A program made the position numbers and the translations under genes. Of a stretch of 13,491 bases of DNA, positions 1-6,366 are shown in pieces. Source of the stretch: CAZWMK01 sp964635065 (GTDB lineage: Bacteria; Pseudomonadota; Alphaproteobacteria; Sphingomonadales; Sphingomonadaceae); contig CAZWMK010000063.1 of assembly GCA_964635065.1 (NCBI GenBank), positions 1-13,491 on the forward strand, written 5' to 3'. The notes beneath the pieces were generated by a model. That model saw only the letters and a program-made list of their open reading frames with translations. It did no database searches and was not told the DNA's origin. Each line of letters begins with the position of its first letter. Positions within the stretch are counted from its first letter, which is position 1.

Positions 1-69
1 CTGCTCAAGAATGAACAGGATGTGATGCTGTTCGAACGTCTTGCCTTCATGGCGCGCCGGAACGGCTGA
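1..69 (+). CDS. MoxR-family AAA+ ATPase, C-terminal end only (5' part outside window)
   Basis: Frame 1 is open from the first base to a TGA at 67-69 and encodes 22 residues ending LAFMARRNG. This tail (LLKNEQDV..FERLAFMARR) resembles the C-terminus of alphaproteobacterial MoxR-type AAA+ ATPases, which typically sit directly upstream of a CoxE-like VWA gene, as here. The next gene starts one base after the stop, so the two are probably co-transcribed and translationally coupled. MoxR ATPases act as chaperone-like partners of VWA proteins in assembling or activating other proteins. No Walker motif is visible because the rest of the gene lies outside the window. The assignment rests on the tail and the neighbour. 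Confidence 0.7.
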   Translation: MLKNEQDVMLFERLAFMARRNG

Positions 70-70
70 G

Positions 71-1252
71 ATGTTTCTCGACTTTCTCGACGCCCTGCGG
101 GCAGCCAAGATTCCGGCCTCGCTGAAAGAGCATCTGATGCTGCTCGAAGCCTTGCAGGCCGGCGTCATCGAGCGTCGCGTCGAGGATTTCTATTATCTGT
201 CGCGCGCGATCTATGTGAAGGACGAGACGCAACTCGATCGTTTCGATCAGGTTTTTGCTCGCGTCTTTCGTGGAATCGAATCGAACTACGGCGAGGAACA
301 GGCTGAAATTCCAGAAGAATGGTTACGGCGCCTGGCCGAGCTTTACCTGACGGACGAGGAAAAAGAACAGATCAAGTCGCTCGGCTCCTGGGAAGAAATC
401 ATGGAGACGCTGAAAAAGCGCCTCGAAGAGCAGCAGGGCCGGCACCAGGGGGGCAACAAGTGGATCGGCACCGCCGGTCGTTCGCCGTTCGGCGCCTATG
501 GCTACAATCCCGAGGGCGTTCGCATCGGGCAGGACAAGAACCGCCAGGGCCGCGCCATCAAGGTCTGGGACAAGCGCGAGTTCAAGAATCTCGACAGCAA
601 CGTCCAGCTCGGCACGCGCAACATCAAGGTCGCCCTGCGCCGCCTGCGCCGGTTCGCCCGCGAGGGGGCCGCCGAAGAACTGGATCTCGATGCCACAATC
701 CGCGGCACCGCCCGGCAGGGTTATCTTGACATTGTCATGCGGCCCGAACGGCACAATGCGGTCAAGGTTTTGCTGTGCCTTGATGTCGGCGGGTCGATGG
801 ACCCCTATATCCGGCTGATGGAAGAGCTGTTCTCGGCCTGCATGACCGAGTTCAAGCATCTGGAATTCTTCTATTTCCACAACATGGTCTATGAAGGTCT
901 GTGGAAAGACAACCGCCGCCGGATGACCGAACGGACGCCAACCCTCGATATCCTGCACAAATACCCGCACGATTATAAGCTGATCTTCGTCGGCGACGCT
1001 TCGATGAGCCCTTACGAGGTGACGATGCCAGGCGGATCGGTCGAGCATTGGAACGAGGAAGCGGGACAGGTTTGGCTACAGCGTATGCTCGATGTCTATC
1101 CCAGCGCCGTCTGGCTCAATCCGATGCTGGAAAATCACTGGGGCTATAACCAGTCGGTCGGCATGGTGAAAAAGCTGATGGATGACCGGATGTTTCCGCT
1201 GACCCTTGATGGCATCGATCAGGCCATGCGCGAACTGACGCGCGCCCATTGA
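71..1252 (+). CDS. VWA-domain protein, CoxE-like (partner of MoxR ATPase)
   Basis: This is a 393-residue protein with no signal peptide or membrane segment, so it is probably cytoplasmic. I start it at ATG 71, one base after the upstream TGA. An in-frame ATG at 41 would overlap the ATPase gene, and the protein naturally begins MFLDFLDALR. The N-terminal 130 residues are helical and charged. A Gly/Arg-rich linker follows (WIGTAGRSPFG). The VWA domain opens with LDVGGSMD at D238-D244. This MIDAS-like site has the form DxGxS, with Gly in place of the usual first Ser of DxSxS. The family (COG3825/CoxE-like) works with MoxR ATPases in metal-dependent protein interactions, but the client is unknown in most bacteria. 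The gene ends just before a bidirectional terminator. The family call is firm; the biological role is not established. Confidence 0.85.
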   Translation: MFLDFLDALRAAKIPASLKEHLMLLEALQAGVIERRVEDFYYLSRAIYVKDETQLDRFDQVFARVFRGIESNYGEEQAEIPEEWLRRLAELYLTDEEKEQIKSLGSWEEIMETLKKRLEEQQGRHQGGNKWIGTAGRSPFGAYGYNPEGVRIGQDKNRQGRAIKVWDKREFKNLDSNVQLGTRNIKVALRRLRRFAREGAAEELDLDATIRGTARQGYLDIVMRPERHNAVKVLLCLDVGGSMDPYIRLMEELFSACMTEFKHLEFFYFHNMVYEGLWKDNRRRMTERTPTLDILHKYPHDYKLIFVGDASMSPYEVTMPGGSVEHWNEEAGQVWLQRMLDVYPSAVWLNPMLENHWGYNQSVGMVKKLMDDRMFPLTLDGIDQAMRELTRAH

Positions 1253-1273
1253 GGTGACGGCACAAAAGCCATG

Positions 1274-1307
1274 AAAAAAGGCGCGCCCGGCAGGACGCGC
1301 CTTTTTT
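1274..1307. terminator. Bidirectional rho-independent terminator between the VWA gene and rpmE
   Basis: GGCGCG at 1280-1285 pairs with CGCGCC at 1296-1301. The stem is flanked by six A (1274-1279) and six T (1302-1307). The A and T tracts let the same hairpin stop transcription from the left (VWA gene, + strand) and from the right (rpmE, - strand). It lies 22 bases after the VWA stop codon and 29 bases beyond the rpmE stop. Confidence 0.9.
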
Positions 1308-1336
1308 GTATCGAACAGCGGGAAAAGCCGCTGGTC

Positions 1337-1567
1337 TTATTTCTTGGTGAGGCTGAGACCACCGAAACGCTTGTTGAAGCGGGCAACCTGACCACCGGCA
1401 TCAAGCAGCTTCGTCTGACCGCCGGTCCATGCCGGATGCACGTTGGCATCAATGTCGAGAAGAAGAACCTGACCTTCTTCGCCCCAGGTCGAACGGGTTT
1501 CGAAAACGGTGCCATCGGTCATCTGGACCTTGATGGTGTGATATTCAGGATGAATGCCCTGCTTCAT
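1337..1567 (-). CDS. rpmE: 50S ribosomal protein bL31
   Basis: This encodes 76 residues beginning MKQGIHPEYHTIKVQMTDG, with the family-typical stretches TRSTWGEEG, DIDANVHPAWTGG and ARFNKRFGGL. It is a component of the large ribosomal subunit that helps bridge the two subunits. There are no cysteines, so this is the non-zinc-binding form, as is common in alphaproteobacteria. The start is ATG at 1567-1565, supported by AGGAG (1577-1581 on the complement) 9 bases upstream. The reading frame stays open further upstream to 1669, but that extension crosses the leader hairpin and resembles no L31. The gene is monocistronic: it faces the VWA gene across a shared terminator and diverges from the B12 operon. 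Confidence 0.97.
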   Translation of the reverse strand: MKQGIHPEYHTIKVQMTDGTVFETRSTWGEEGQVLLLDIDANVHPAWTGGQTKLLDAGGQVARFNKRFGGLSLTKK

Positions 1568-1586
1568 GATGATCTGCTCCTGTGGT

Positions 1587-1605
1587 GACTGGTTACCGAC
1601 CAGTC
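1587..1605 (-). promoter_or_regulatory. Small inverted repeat (hairpin) in the rpmE 5' leader
   Basis: GACTGGT at 1587-1593 is a perfect inverted repeat of ACCAGTC at 1599-1605, with a 5-base loop. In the rpmE message it lies just upstream of the Shine-Dalgarno sequence and 19 bases before the start codon. There is no T tract on either side, so it is not a terminator. A role as a protein-binding leader element is an inference; the repeat itself is plainly visible. Confidence 0.45.
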
Positions 1606-1619
1606 TCAATGCTGTTCGC

Positions 1620-1648
1620 CCCGTATCCGCTTTTGGGTGGAATGACAA
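1620..1648 (-). promoter_or_regulatory. Possible sigma-70-type promoter for rpmE
   Basis: On the minus strand TTGTCA (1648-1643) is followed after 17 bases by TACGGG (1625-1620). The -35 is good and the -10 is poor. Transcription would begin near 1612 and give a leader of about 45 bases containing the hairpin at 1587-1605. This is a motif guess only. Confidence 0.25.
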
Positions 1649-1651
1649 GGG

Positions 1652-1680
1652 TTGCACTGCGCTACGCATGAGCGTAATGG
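1652..1680 (+). promoter_or_regulatory. Possible sigma-70-type promoter for the B12 uptake operon
   Basis: TTGCAC (1652-1657) is followed after exactly 17 bases by TAATGG (1675-1680). The predicted transcription start, about 6-8 bases further on, falls at about 1687, which is the first base of the riboswitch closing helix P1. That agreement is the main support. The -10 is only a partial match. Confidence 0.4.
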
Positions 1681-1686
1681 CCGCGC

Positions 1687-1851
1687 TGATGGTGCCTTGG
1701 CAACAAGGCTAAGAGGGAAGCCGGTCGAAATCCGGCGCTGTGCCCGCAACTGTAGGCGGTGAGCCGACGGTCCACACAAGTCACTGGCCCCAAAAGGCTG
1801 GGAAGACGGACCCGAAAAGCGACGACCCGCAAGTCAGGAAACCTGCCATCA
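1687..1851 (+). ncRNA. Cobalamin (B12) riboswitch
   Basis: The region carries the hallmarks of a cobalamin aptamer. TGATGG (1687-1692) pairs with CCATCA (1846-1851) as the closing P1 helix. A 6-bp hairpin with a GCAA loop follows at 1694-1709. GCCGG (1720-1724) pairs with CCGGC (1732-1736). The B12-box core GCCCGCAACTGTA is at 1742-1754, and the conserved 3' block AGTCAGGAAACCTGCC is at 1832-1847. It lies 115 bases upstream of btuB and reads in the same direction. In this RNA class, adenosylcobalamin or a related corrinoid binds the aptamer and shuts off expression of the downstream transport genes. This supports calling the four following genes a B12 uptake operon. Confidence 0.95.
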
Positions 1852-1966
1852 CGTCGTCCACGCCCGGACGGGACCATCCATCGGCGTGCGAAACGGCAGG
1901 CGGATTCCGTCCGCCGCCGCGCCGCTCGCGACGACATTGTGTAGCAACGTCACGAGTATTTTAGAC
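1852..1966 (+). promoter_or_regulatory. Riboswitch expression platform / btuB leader
   Basis: This stretch between aptamer and btuB holds no convincing gene. A strong hairpin spans 1895-1918: GGCGGA at 1899-1904 pairs with TCCGCC at 1910-1915, and GGC/GCC extend it past one bulged A. No T tract follows, so it does not look like an intrinsic terminator. GTCGTC (1853-1858) is complementary to GACGAC both inside the aptamer (1821-1826) and near the start codon (1930-1935), which suggests a possible switch helix. The Shine-Dalgarno sequence before ATG 1967 is weak (GAG at 1954-1956). Control at translation is therefore more likely than transcription termination, but this is inference. Confidence 0.5.
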
Positions 1967-3835
1967 ATGACCAATCTGTTCTTCGTGGCTGCCATTGCCG
2001 CAGCCGATCCCACTATCATTGTCTCTGCATCGCGCGAACCGATCGCGGCCAACCTCTCTGGCGCCGCCGTCTCGGTCATTGACCGTGCCCAGATCGAAGC
2101 GCACGACCTGCCAGCCGTCACCGACCTCCTGCGGCTTACCCCCAGCCTCTCCGTCTCGACCTCCGGCCCGCTCGGCGCGCAGACGCAGGTTCGTCTGCGC
2201 GGCGCCGAATCGAACCACACACTTCTCGTCGTCGATGGCATCGAACTGAACGATCCAGGGTCAAGCGCGGACGCCCGTTTCGAGACCTTGCTGTCGGATG
2301 CGGTGGAACGCATTGAAATCATTCGCGGCCCGCAATCGGCCCTGTGGGGACCTGAGGCGATTGGCGGCGTGATCAAGATCACCACGCTGGAAGCCCGCGA
2401 CGGCATCCGTATGCGCGCCAGCGGCGAATATGGCGCACGCGATACACTGCGGCTCGGTTCGGCCATCAGTGCGGGCAATGACACTGGCAGCATCAGCCTG
2501 CACGGCAGCTGGCTTGACAGCGACGGCATCGACATTGCCGGTCAGGGTGGCGACAAAGATGGCTTCAAGCATCGTGAAGTGGGTGGCAAAGGCGTTTTCA
2601 ACCCTGCCCCCAATGCCGAAATCGGTGCTTCGGTGCGCCATGCGCGTTCGACCAGTGCGTTTGACGGCTATGACTACATCACATCACGCCCGGCCGACGC
2701 CGACCTTGAATCGCGCCATGTTTCGACAGCCCTGCGCGGCTATGGGAATGTGTCTTTCCTTGATGGCCGCTGGAGCCACCGCGTCGAGGTCAGCTTTGCC
2801 GACATGGGGTCGCTGAACCGCCGGAATGGCGATTACACCAATCGCACCGACAGCGAGCGTACCCGTCTCGCCTATCAAAGCAGCATCCGGTTCGAAACCG
2901 GCATTGTCCGCCACCGCGTCACTGCCGCCGCCGAAACGGAAAAACAGAAATTTCGCGCTCGCGACGTCAATCCGCTCGCTTTGTCGAACCAGCGCCAGTC
3001 CCGCAATCAGGACAGCCTGATCGGCGAGTATCGTCTTGAGGCCGCCGAACGTGCGGCCGCATCGATCAGCGTGCGTCATGACGACAATAACCGCTTCAAG
3101 AGCGCTACCACCTGGCGCGCGGCCAGCGCCGTCAACCTGCCGCGTGGTTTCCAGGTTCACGCCAGCTATGGCGAGGGGGTCGCTGACCCGACCTTTACCG
3201 AACTTTTCGGTTATTTTCCCGACTTTTTCGTCGGCAATCCAAACCTCAAGCCGGAACGCGCCCGTGGTTTTGATGTCGGGATCGGCTGGAAAGGGCTGGT
3301 GTCTGTCGACATCACCTATCACCATAGCCGTCTGACCGATGAAATCGTTTCGACCTATGATTTCATGACCGGATTGTCGGGCGTTGCCAATGCCACTGGC
3401 AAAAGCCGCCGTGAAGGGATCGAAGTCACAACCCGCTGGCAACCGAGCCGTCATGTTACCGTTGACGCCAACTACAGCTGGCTCGACACATCGGAACAGA
3501 CCGTGGCCGGAACACTGGGCGTGCGTGAAGTTCGCCGTCCCAAACACAGTGGCAATATTGCTGTCACCGGTCAGTGGGACAAGCTGCGTCTAGGGACCAG
3601 CATTGCCTATGTGGGACAGCGTCGCGATCTCGATTTTGCGACATGGCCGGCAACGCCTGCTCCTTTGAGTGCCTATTGGACGGCCAGCATGACGGGTGCC
3701 TACCGTGTGCATGAATCTGTCGAGTTGACGGCGCGTCTTGAAAACGCCTTCGACAACCGGCGCGAAGATGTGCTTGGCTATAATAGCGCCGGGATTGGTG
3801 CTTTCTTTGGCGCGAAGGTCCGTTGGGGCGACTGA
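1967..3835 (+). CDS. btuB: TonB-dependent outer-membrane vitamin B12 receptor
   Basis: This 622-residue protein binds cobalamin outside the cell and imports it into the periplasm using TonB-transmitted energy. The signal peptide is very short (MTNLFFVAAIAAA, cleavage probably after A13) and has no basic residue. A TonB box-like DPTIIVSAS follows directly. The plug domain (about residues 20-130) carries VRLRGAESNHTLLVVDG and the segment with IRGPQSALWGPEAIGGV. The rest is a 22-strand type barrel with late motifs such as NPNLKPERARGFDVG and ARLENAFDNRRED. I chose ATG 1967. An in-frame GTG at 1886 would extend into the leader and adds no better signal sequence. The riboswitch and downstream btuFCD fix the substrate as a corrinoid. 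The C-terminus ends VRWGD rather than in the usual aromatic residue. Confidence 0.93.
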   Translation: MTNLFFVAAIAAADPTIIVSASREPIAANLSGAAVSVIDRAQIEAHDLPAVTDLLRLTPSLSVSTSGPLGAQTQVRLRGAESNHTLLVVDGIELNDPGSSADARFETLLSDAVERIEIIRGPQSALWGPEAIGGVIKITTLEARDGIRMRASGEYGARDTLRLGSAISAGNDTGSISLHGSWLDSDGIDIAGQGGDKDGFKHREVGGKGVFNPAPNAEIGASVRHARSTSAFDGYDYITSRPADADLESRHVSTALRGYGNVSFLDGRWSHRVEVSFADMGSLNRRNGDYTNRTDSERTRLAYQSSIRFETGIVRHRVTAAAETEKQKFRARDVNPLALSNQRQSRNQDSLIGEYRLEAAERAAASISVRHDDNNRFKSATTWRAASAVNLPRGFQVHASYGEGVADPTFTELFGYFPDFFVGNPNLKPERARGFDVGIGWKGLVSVDITYHHSRLTDEIVSTYDFMTGLSGVANATGKSRREGIEVTTRWQPSRHVTVDANYSWLDTSEQTVAGTLGVREVRRPKHSGNIAVTGQWDKLRLGTSIAYVGQRRDLDFATWPATPAPLSAYWTASMTGAYRVHESVELTARLENAFDNRREDVLGYNSAGIGAFFGAKVRWGD

Positions 3836-4617
3836 TCGCCCTGGCCCTGACCGGCGTCGTCTGGACCAGCAGTGTTCAGGCGGCGCCGCAGCGCGTTGTG
3901 TCGCTCAACCTGTGCACCGACGAGCTGGTGCTGCAACTGGCGGCGCCGCACCAGATCGCATCGATCAGTTTTCTTGGCGCGGACATCAATGAAACCCGCC
4001 TGGCCGCGCGCGCCACGGCGCTGCATCGCAACAATGGCAGGCTCACATCCGTTGTTCCCCTGAAGCCGGACCTTGTCATCACCGGTGGCGGCAATCAGCC
4101 ATTTGCCCGCGAACTTGCTGCCAAGCTGAAGCTGAGAGTCCTCGACCTGCCACCGCCGACCACAATCAACGAAGTCCGCCGCAATGTCCGGCAACTGGCG
4201 GCCGCATTGGGGCGCAAGGCAACTGGCGAAGCCCTGTTGCGGCGCTATGATGACGTCATGTCGCAAGCCGTGCCCTACCCTGCCCAAAGCGGCCTTTTGA
4301 TCAATGGCGGCGGATATACCGTGGCGGCGGACGGCTTGGCCGCCAGCTATCTGCGTGCTGCCGGAATTACGCAAATGCATGTGCGTGGCGAACGTGTCGA
4401 TATCGAACAGCTTGTGCGTCAGCCCCCTGCCATCCTGATCGAAACCCGCTATCGCAGCCAGCAGGTTTCCAACTATCAGCGTTGGTTCACCCACCCTGCC
4501 CTGCGCGCCCTGCCGCGCGAGATCAGGCATCTGAAAGTGGATGGCAGACCATGGACATGCCTGGGACCGGATATGGTGTCCGAGGTTCTGTTGCTGCGAA
4601 AAGCCCTCGCGCGATGA
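3823..4617 (+). CDS. btuF: Periplasmic cobalamin-binding protein of the B12 ABC importer
   Basis: This 264-residue protein has a signal peptide at residues 1-20 (MGRLIALALTGVVWTSSVQA, cleavage before APQ). RVVSLNLCTDELVLQL, typical of class III (TroA/BtuF-like) binding proteins, follows, then VVPLKPDLVITGGG. The family has two lobes joined by a rigid helix and delivers cobalamin to BtuCD. The start is a TTG at 3823, 13 bases inside btuB. GAAGG (3814-3818) lies 4 bases upstream, and no ATG or GTG nearby would preserve the signal peptide. The overlap implies translational coupling to btuB. The stop overlaps the btuC start (ATGA). Related binding proteins carry haem or siderophores, but the riboswitch argues for B12. 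Confidence 0.88.
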   Translation: MGRLIALALTGVVWTSSVQAAPQRVVSLNLCTDELVLQLAAPHQIASISFLGADINETRLAARATALHRNNGRLTSVVPLKPDLVITGGGNQPFARELAAKLKLRVLDLPPPTTINEVRRNVRQLAAALGRKATGEALLRRYDDVMSQAVPYPAQSGLLINGGGYTVAADGLAASYLRAAGITQMHVRGERVDIEQLVRQPPAILIETRYRSQQVSNYQRWFTHPALRALPREIRHLKVDGRPWTCLGPDMVSEVLLLRKALAR

Positions 4618-5576
4618 CCCGGCTCAATCTCGCACTCGGCCTTCTGAGCCTGACCCTTGGGCTTTGCGCAACATTCTGGGCACCAGGCGAACTCCTCGCC
4701 CTGTGGCGCGCCAATCCTGATGCCGCGCGTGTCATCCTTGTCGAATTGCGCCTGCCGCGCGCCTTGCTGGCGCTTCTCATCGGTGGCACGCTGGGAGCGT
4801 GCGGCGCTGCTTTGCAGGGCTTGTTACGCAACCCCCTGGCCTCGCCCGATATCATGGGGACATCGACGGGGGCCGCCTTCGGTGCTGTCGTCACCAGCTA
4901 TTTCTTCGGTGTGATGGGCACTGCCGTGCTGACAGGGGGCGCAATGGCGGGCGCCATGCTCGCGCTGATCCTGCTCTTGCTGCTCGCCGGGCGCAATGCC
5001 TCGACCGAGACGCTGATTTTGGCCGGCGTTGCGATTTCGGCATTGGGCGCCGCCTTGACCAATCTGGCGCTCAGTCTCGCGCCTTCGCCCTTTGCCTTGT
5101 ATGATGTGTTGTTCTGGTTACTGGGGTCTCTGGCTGATCGCAGCCGTGACCAGCTGCTGTGGACCGCGCCGCCTATGATACTGGGCATCGCACTGTTGTT
5201 GCGTCACCGTCGCGCGCTCGACAGGCTTGCCCTCGGCGAAGAAGTCGCCATCAGCCTCGGCGTCCGCATGCCGGCCCTCAGGCGCGACATAGTGATCGGC
5301 ACCGGTATCGCCGTCGGCGCAAGTGTCGCGGCTGCGGGGGCCATCGGCTTTGTTGGCCTCGTGGTACCGCATCTCGTGCGTCCGCTCGTTGGCCAGCGCC
5401 CCGGCAGTGCGCTCGTCCCCAGCATCCTGGGTGGCGCCTGTCTGCTGACACTGGCCGACATGGCTGTTCGGCTGCCGATCACGACCCAGGAAATGAAGCT
5501 TGGCGTATTGACGGCGCTGATTGGCGCGCCCTTCTTCCTGCACCTTATTCTCGGACGCCGGGGGCAGACCATCTGA
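4614..5576 (+). CDS. btuC: Cobalamin ABC importer permease (FecCD family)
   Basis: This 320-residue, highly hydrophobic inner-membrane protein has about ten predicted transmembrane segments, the usual number for FecCD/BtuC permeases. Family signatures are GACGAALQGLLRNPLASPD with the following GTSTGAA near residues 60-90, and GAIGFVGLVVPHLVR near residue 245. The segment around the latter contacts the ATPase. The protein forms the translocation channel as a homodimer with two BtuD. The start is ATG 4614 inside the btuF stop (ATGA). The upstream open frame from 4482 is only an overlap with btuF. The stop TGA at 5574-5576 shares its last base with the btuD start. Confidence 0.93.
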   Translation: MTRLNLALGLLSLTLGLCATFWAPGELLALWRANPDAARVILVELRLPRALLALLIGGTLGACGAALQGLLRNPLASPDIMGTSTGAAFGAVVTSYFFGVMGTAVLTGGAMAGAMLALILLLLLAGRNASTETLILAGVAISALGAALTNLALSLAPSPFALYDVLFWLLGSLADRSRDQLLWTAPPMILGIALLLRHRRALDRLALGEEVAISLGVRMPALRRDIVIGTGIAVGASVAAAGAIGFVGLVVPHLVRPLVGQRPGSALVPSILGGACLLTLADMAVRLPITTQEMKLGVLTALIGAPFFLHLILGRRGQTI

Positions 5577-6301
5577 TGCTGACTGTCACCGACATCGCGC
5601 GCCCGCCTGCGCTTTCCCCCACCAGCCTTTATGTCGCATCGGGCGAGATCGTTGGCCTGATCGGCCCGAATGGCGCCGGGAAAACCAGCCTGATGCGGGC
5701 CATAGCCGGCATCACGTCAGGGCCGGGATCCGTGCTGATCGGAAGCGATCCGCTGGAAAATATTCCTGCGCAGCTGCTTCCGTCGCGGCTAGCCTATATG
5801 CCAGCCGTCCGCCGGATCGACTGGCCTATGCCCGTGCGTGATGTCGTGGCGCTTGGCCTGCCCGATCACGCCCCCCATATGGCACACGCCGTCGAACAGG
5901 CGCTTCGGGCCACAGACAGCCTCTCTTTTGCCAGCACGGCGATTGATCGGCTTTCGACAGGTGAACGTGCGCGCGTTCTTCTGGCGCGGGCGCTGGTCGG
6001 CCAGCCTGACTGCCTGCTGCTCGATGAACCGGTTGCCAATCTCGACCCCTATTATCAGCTGCACATCATGGCCTTGTTACGTCAGCAGACGGATCGAGGC
6101 GCAGCCATCCTGGTGGCCATCCACGATCTTGGCCTGGCCCGCCGGATGTGCGACCGGCTGATCCTGATCGACAAGGGACGCATTGTTGCCGCAGGCAGTC
6201 CGGACATGGTGCTGAGCGAGGACAATCTTGCACGCAGTTTCCGCTTGGCCGCTGCTGACGATGGCGGCTGGCGTATGGCTCCTGACGCAGCGCGCAGCTG
6301 A
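5576..6301 (+). CDS. btuD: Cobalamin ABC importer ATPase
   Basis: This 241-residue ABC ATPase energises B12 import through BtuC. Walker A is GPNGAGKT at residues 30-37. A Q-loop-like region is followed by RRIDWPMPVRDVVALG. The signature is LSTGER (canonical LSGGQ/E, with Thr at the third position). Walker B is CLLLDEP, the D-loop is ANLDP, and the H-loop is VAIHD. The start ATG overlaps the btuC stop by one base (TGATG). It is the last gene of the operon, with a hairpin terminator 9 bases after the stop. The siderophore/haem ATPase subfamily is close in sequence, so the B12 assignment depends on the operon and riboswitch. Confidence 0.93.
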   Translation: MLTVTDIARPPALSPTSLYVASGEIVGLIGPNGAGKTSLMRAIAGITSGPGSVLIGSDPLENIPAQLLPSRLAYMPAVRRIDWPMPVRDVVALGLPDHAPHMAHAVEQALRATDSLSFASTAIDRLSTGERARVLLARALVGQPDCLLLDEPVANLDPYYQLHIMALLRQQTDRGAAILVAIHDLGLARRMCDRLILIDKGRIVAAGSPDMVLSEDNLARSFRLAAADDGGWRMAPDAARS

Positions 6302-6310
6302 CGAACACAG

Positions 6311-6347
6311 AAAACGGGCCGCACCCTAGAGGCACAGCCCGTTTTTT
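6311..6347. terminator. Bidirectional rho-independent terminator between btuD and fabZ
   Basis: ACGGGC (6314-6319) pairs with GCCCGT (6337-6342), extended by AAA/TTT and followed by a T run to 6347. The A run at 6311-6314 gives a short T run on the other strand. The loop is 17 bases. It can end both the B12 operon from the left and the envelope operon from the right, and it lies 19 bases beyond the fabZ stop. Confidence 0.85.
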
Positions 6348-6366
6348 CATGGCAATATACGTGAAG

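Noticed and set aside
323..1048. 241-codon minus-strand frame opposite the VWA gene
   Set aside because: Composition-driven shadow frame with no domain or start signal, inside a well-supported gene.
1895..1918. Hairpin downstream of the riboswitch as an intrinsic terminator
   Set aside because: The stem is strong but the bases after it are GC-rich with no T tract, so classic intrinsic termination is unlikely.
2684..3547. 287-codon minus-strand frame opposite btuB
   Set aside because: Shadow of the btuB reading frame with no family resemblance.
4482..4613. N-terminal extension of btuC inside btuF
   Set aside because: It would overlap btuF by over 130 bases and add a non-membrane segment not seen in BtuC. 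The ATGA overlap at 4614 is the natural start.
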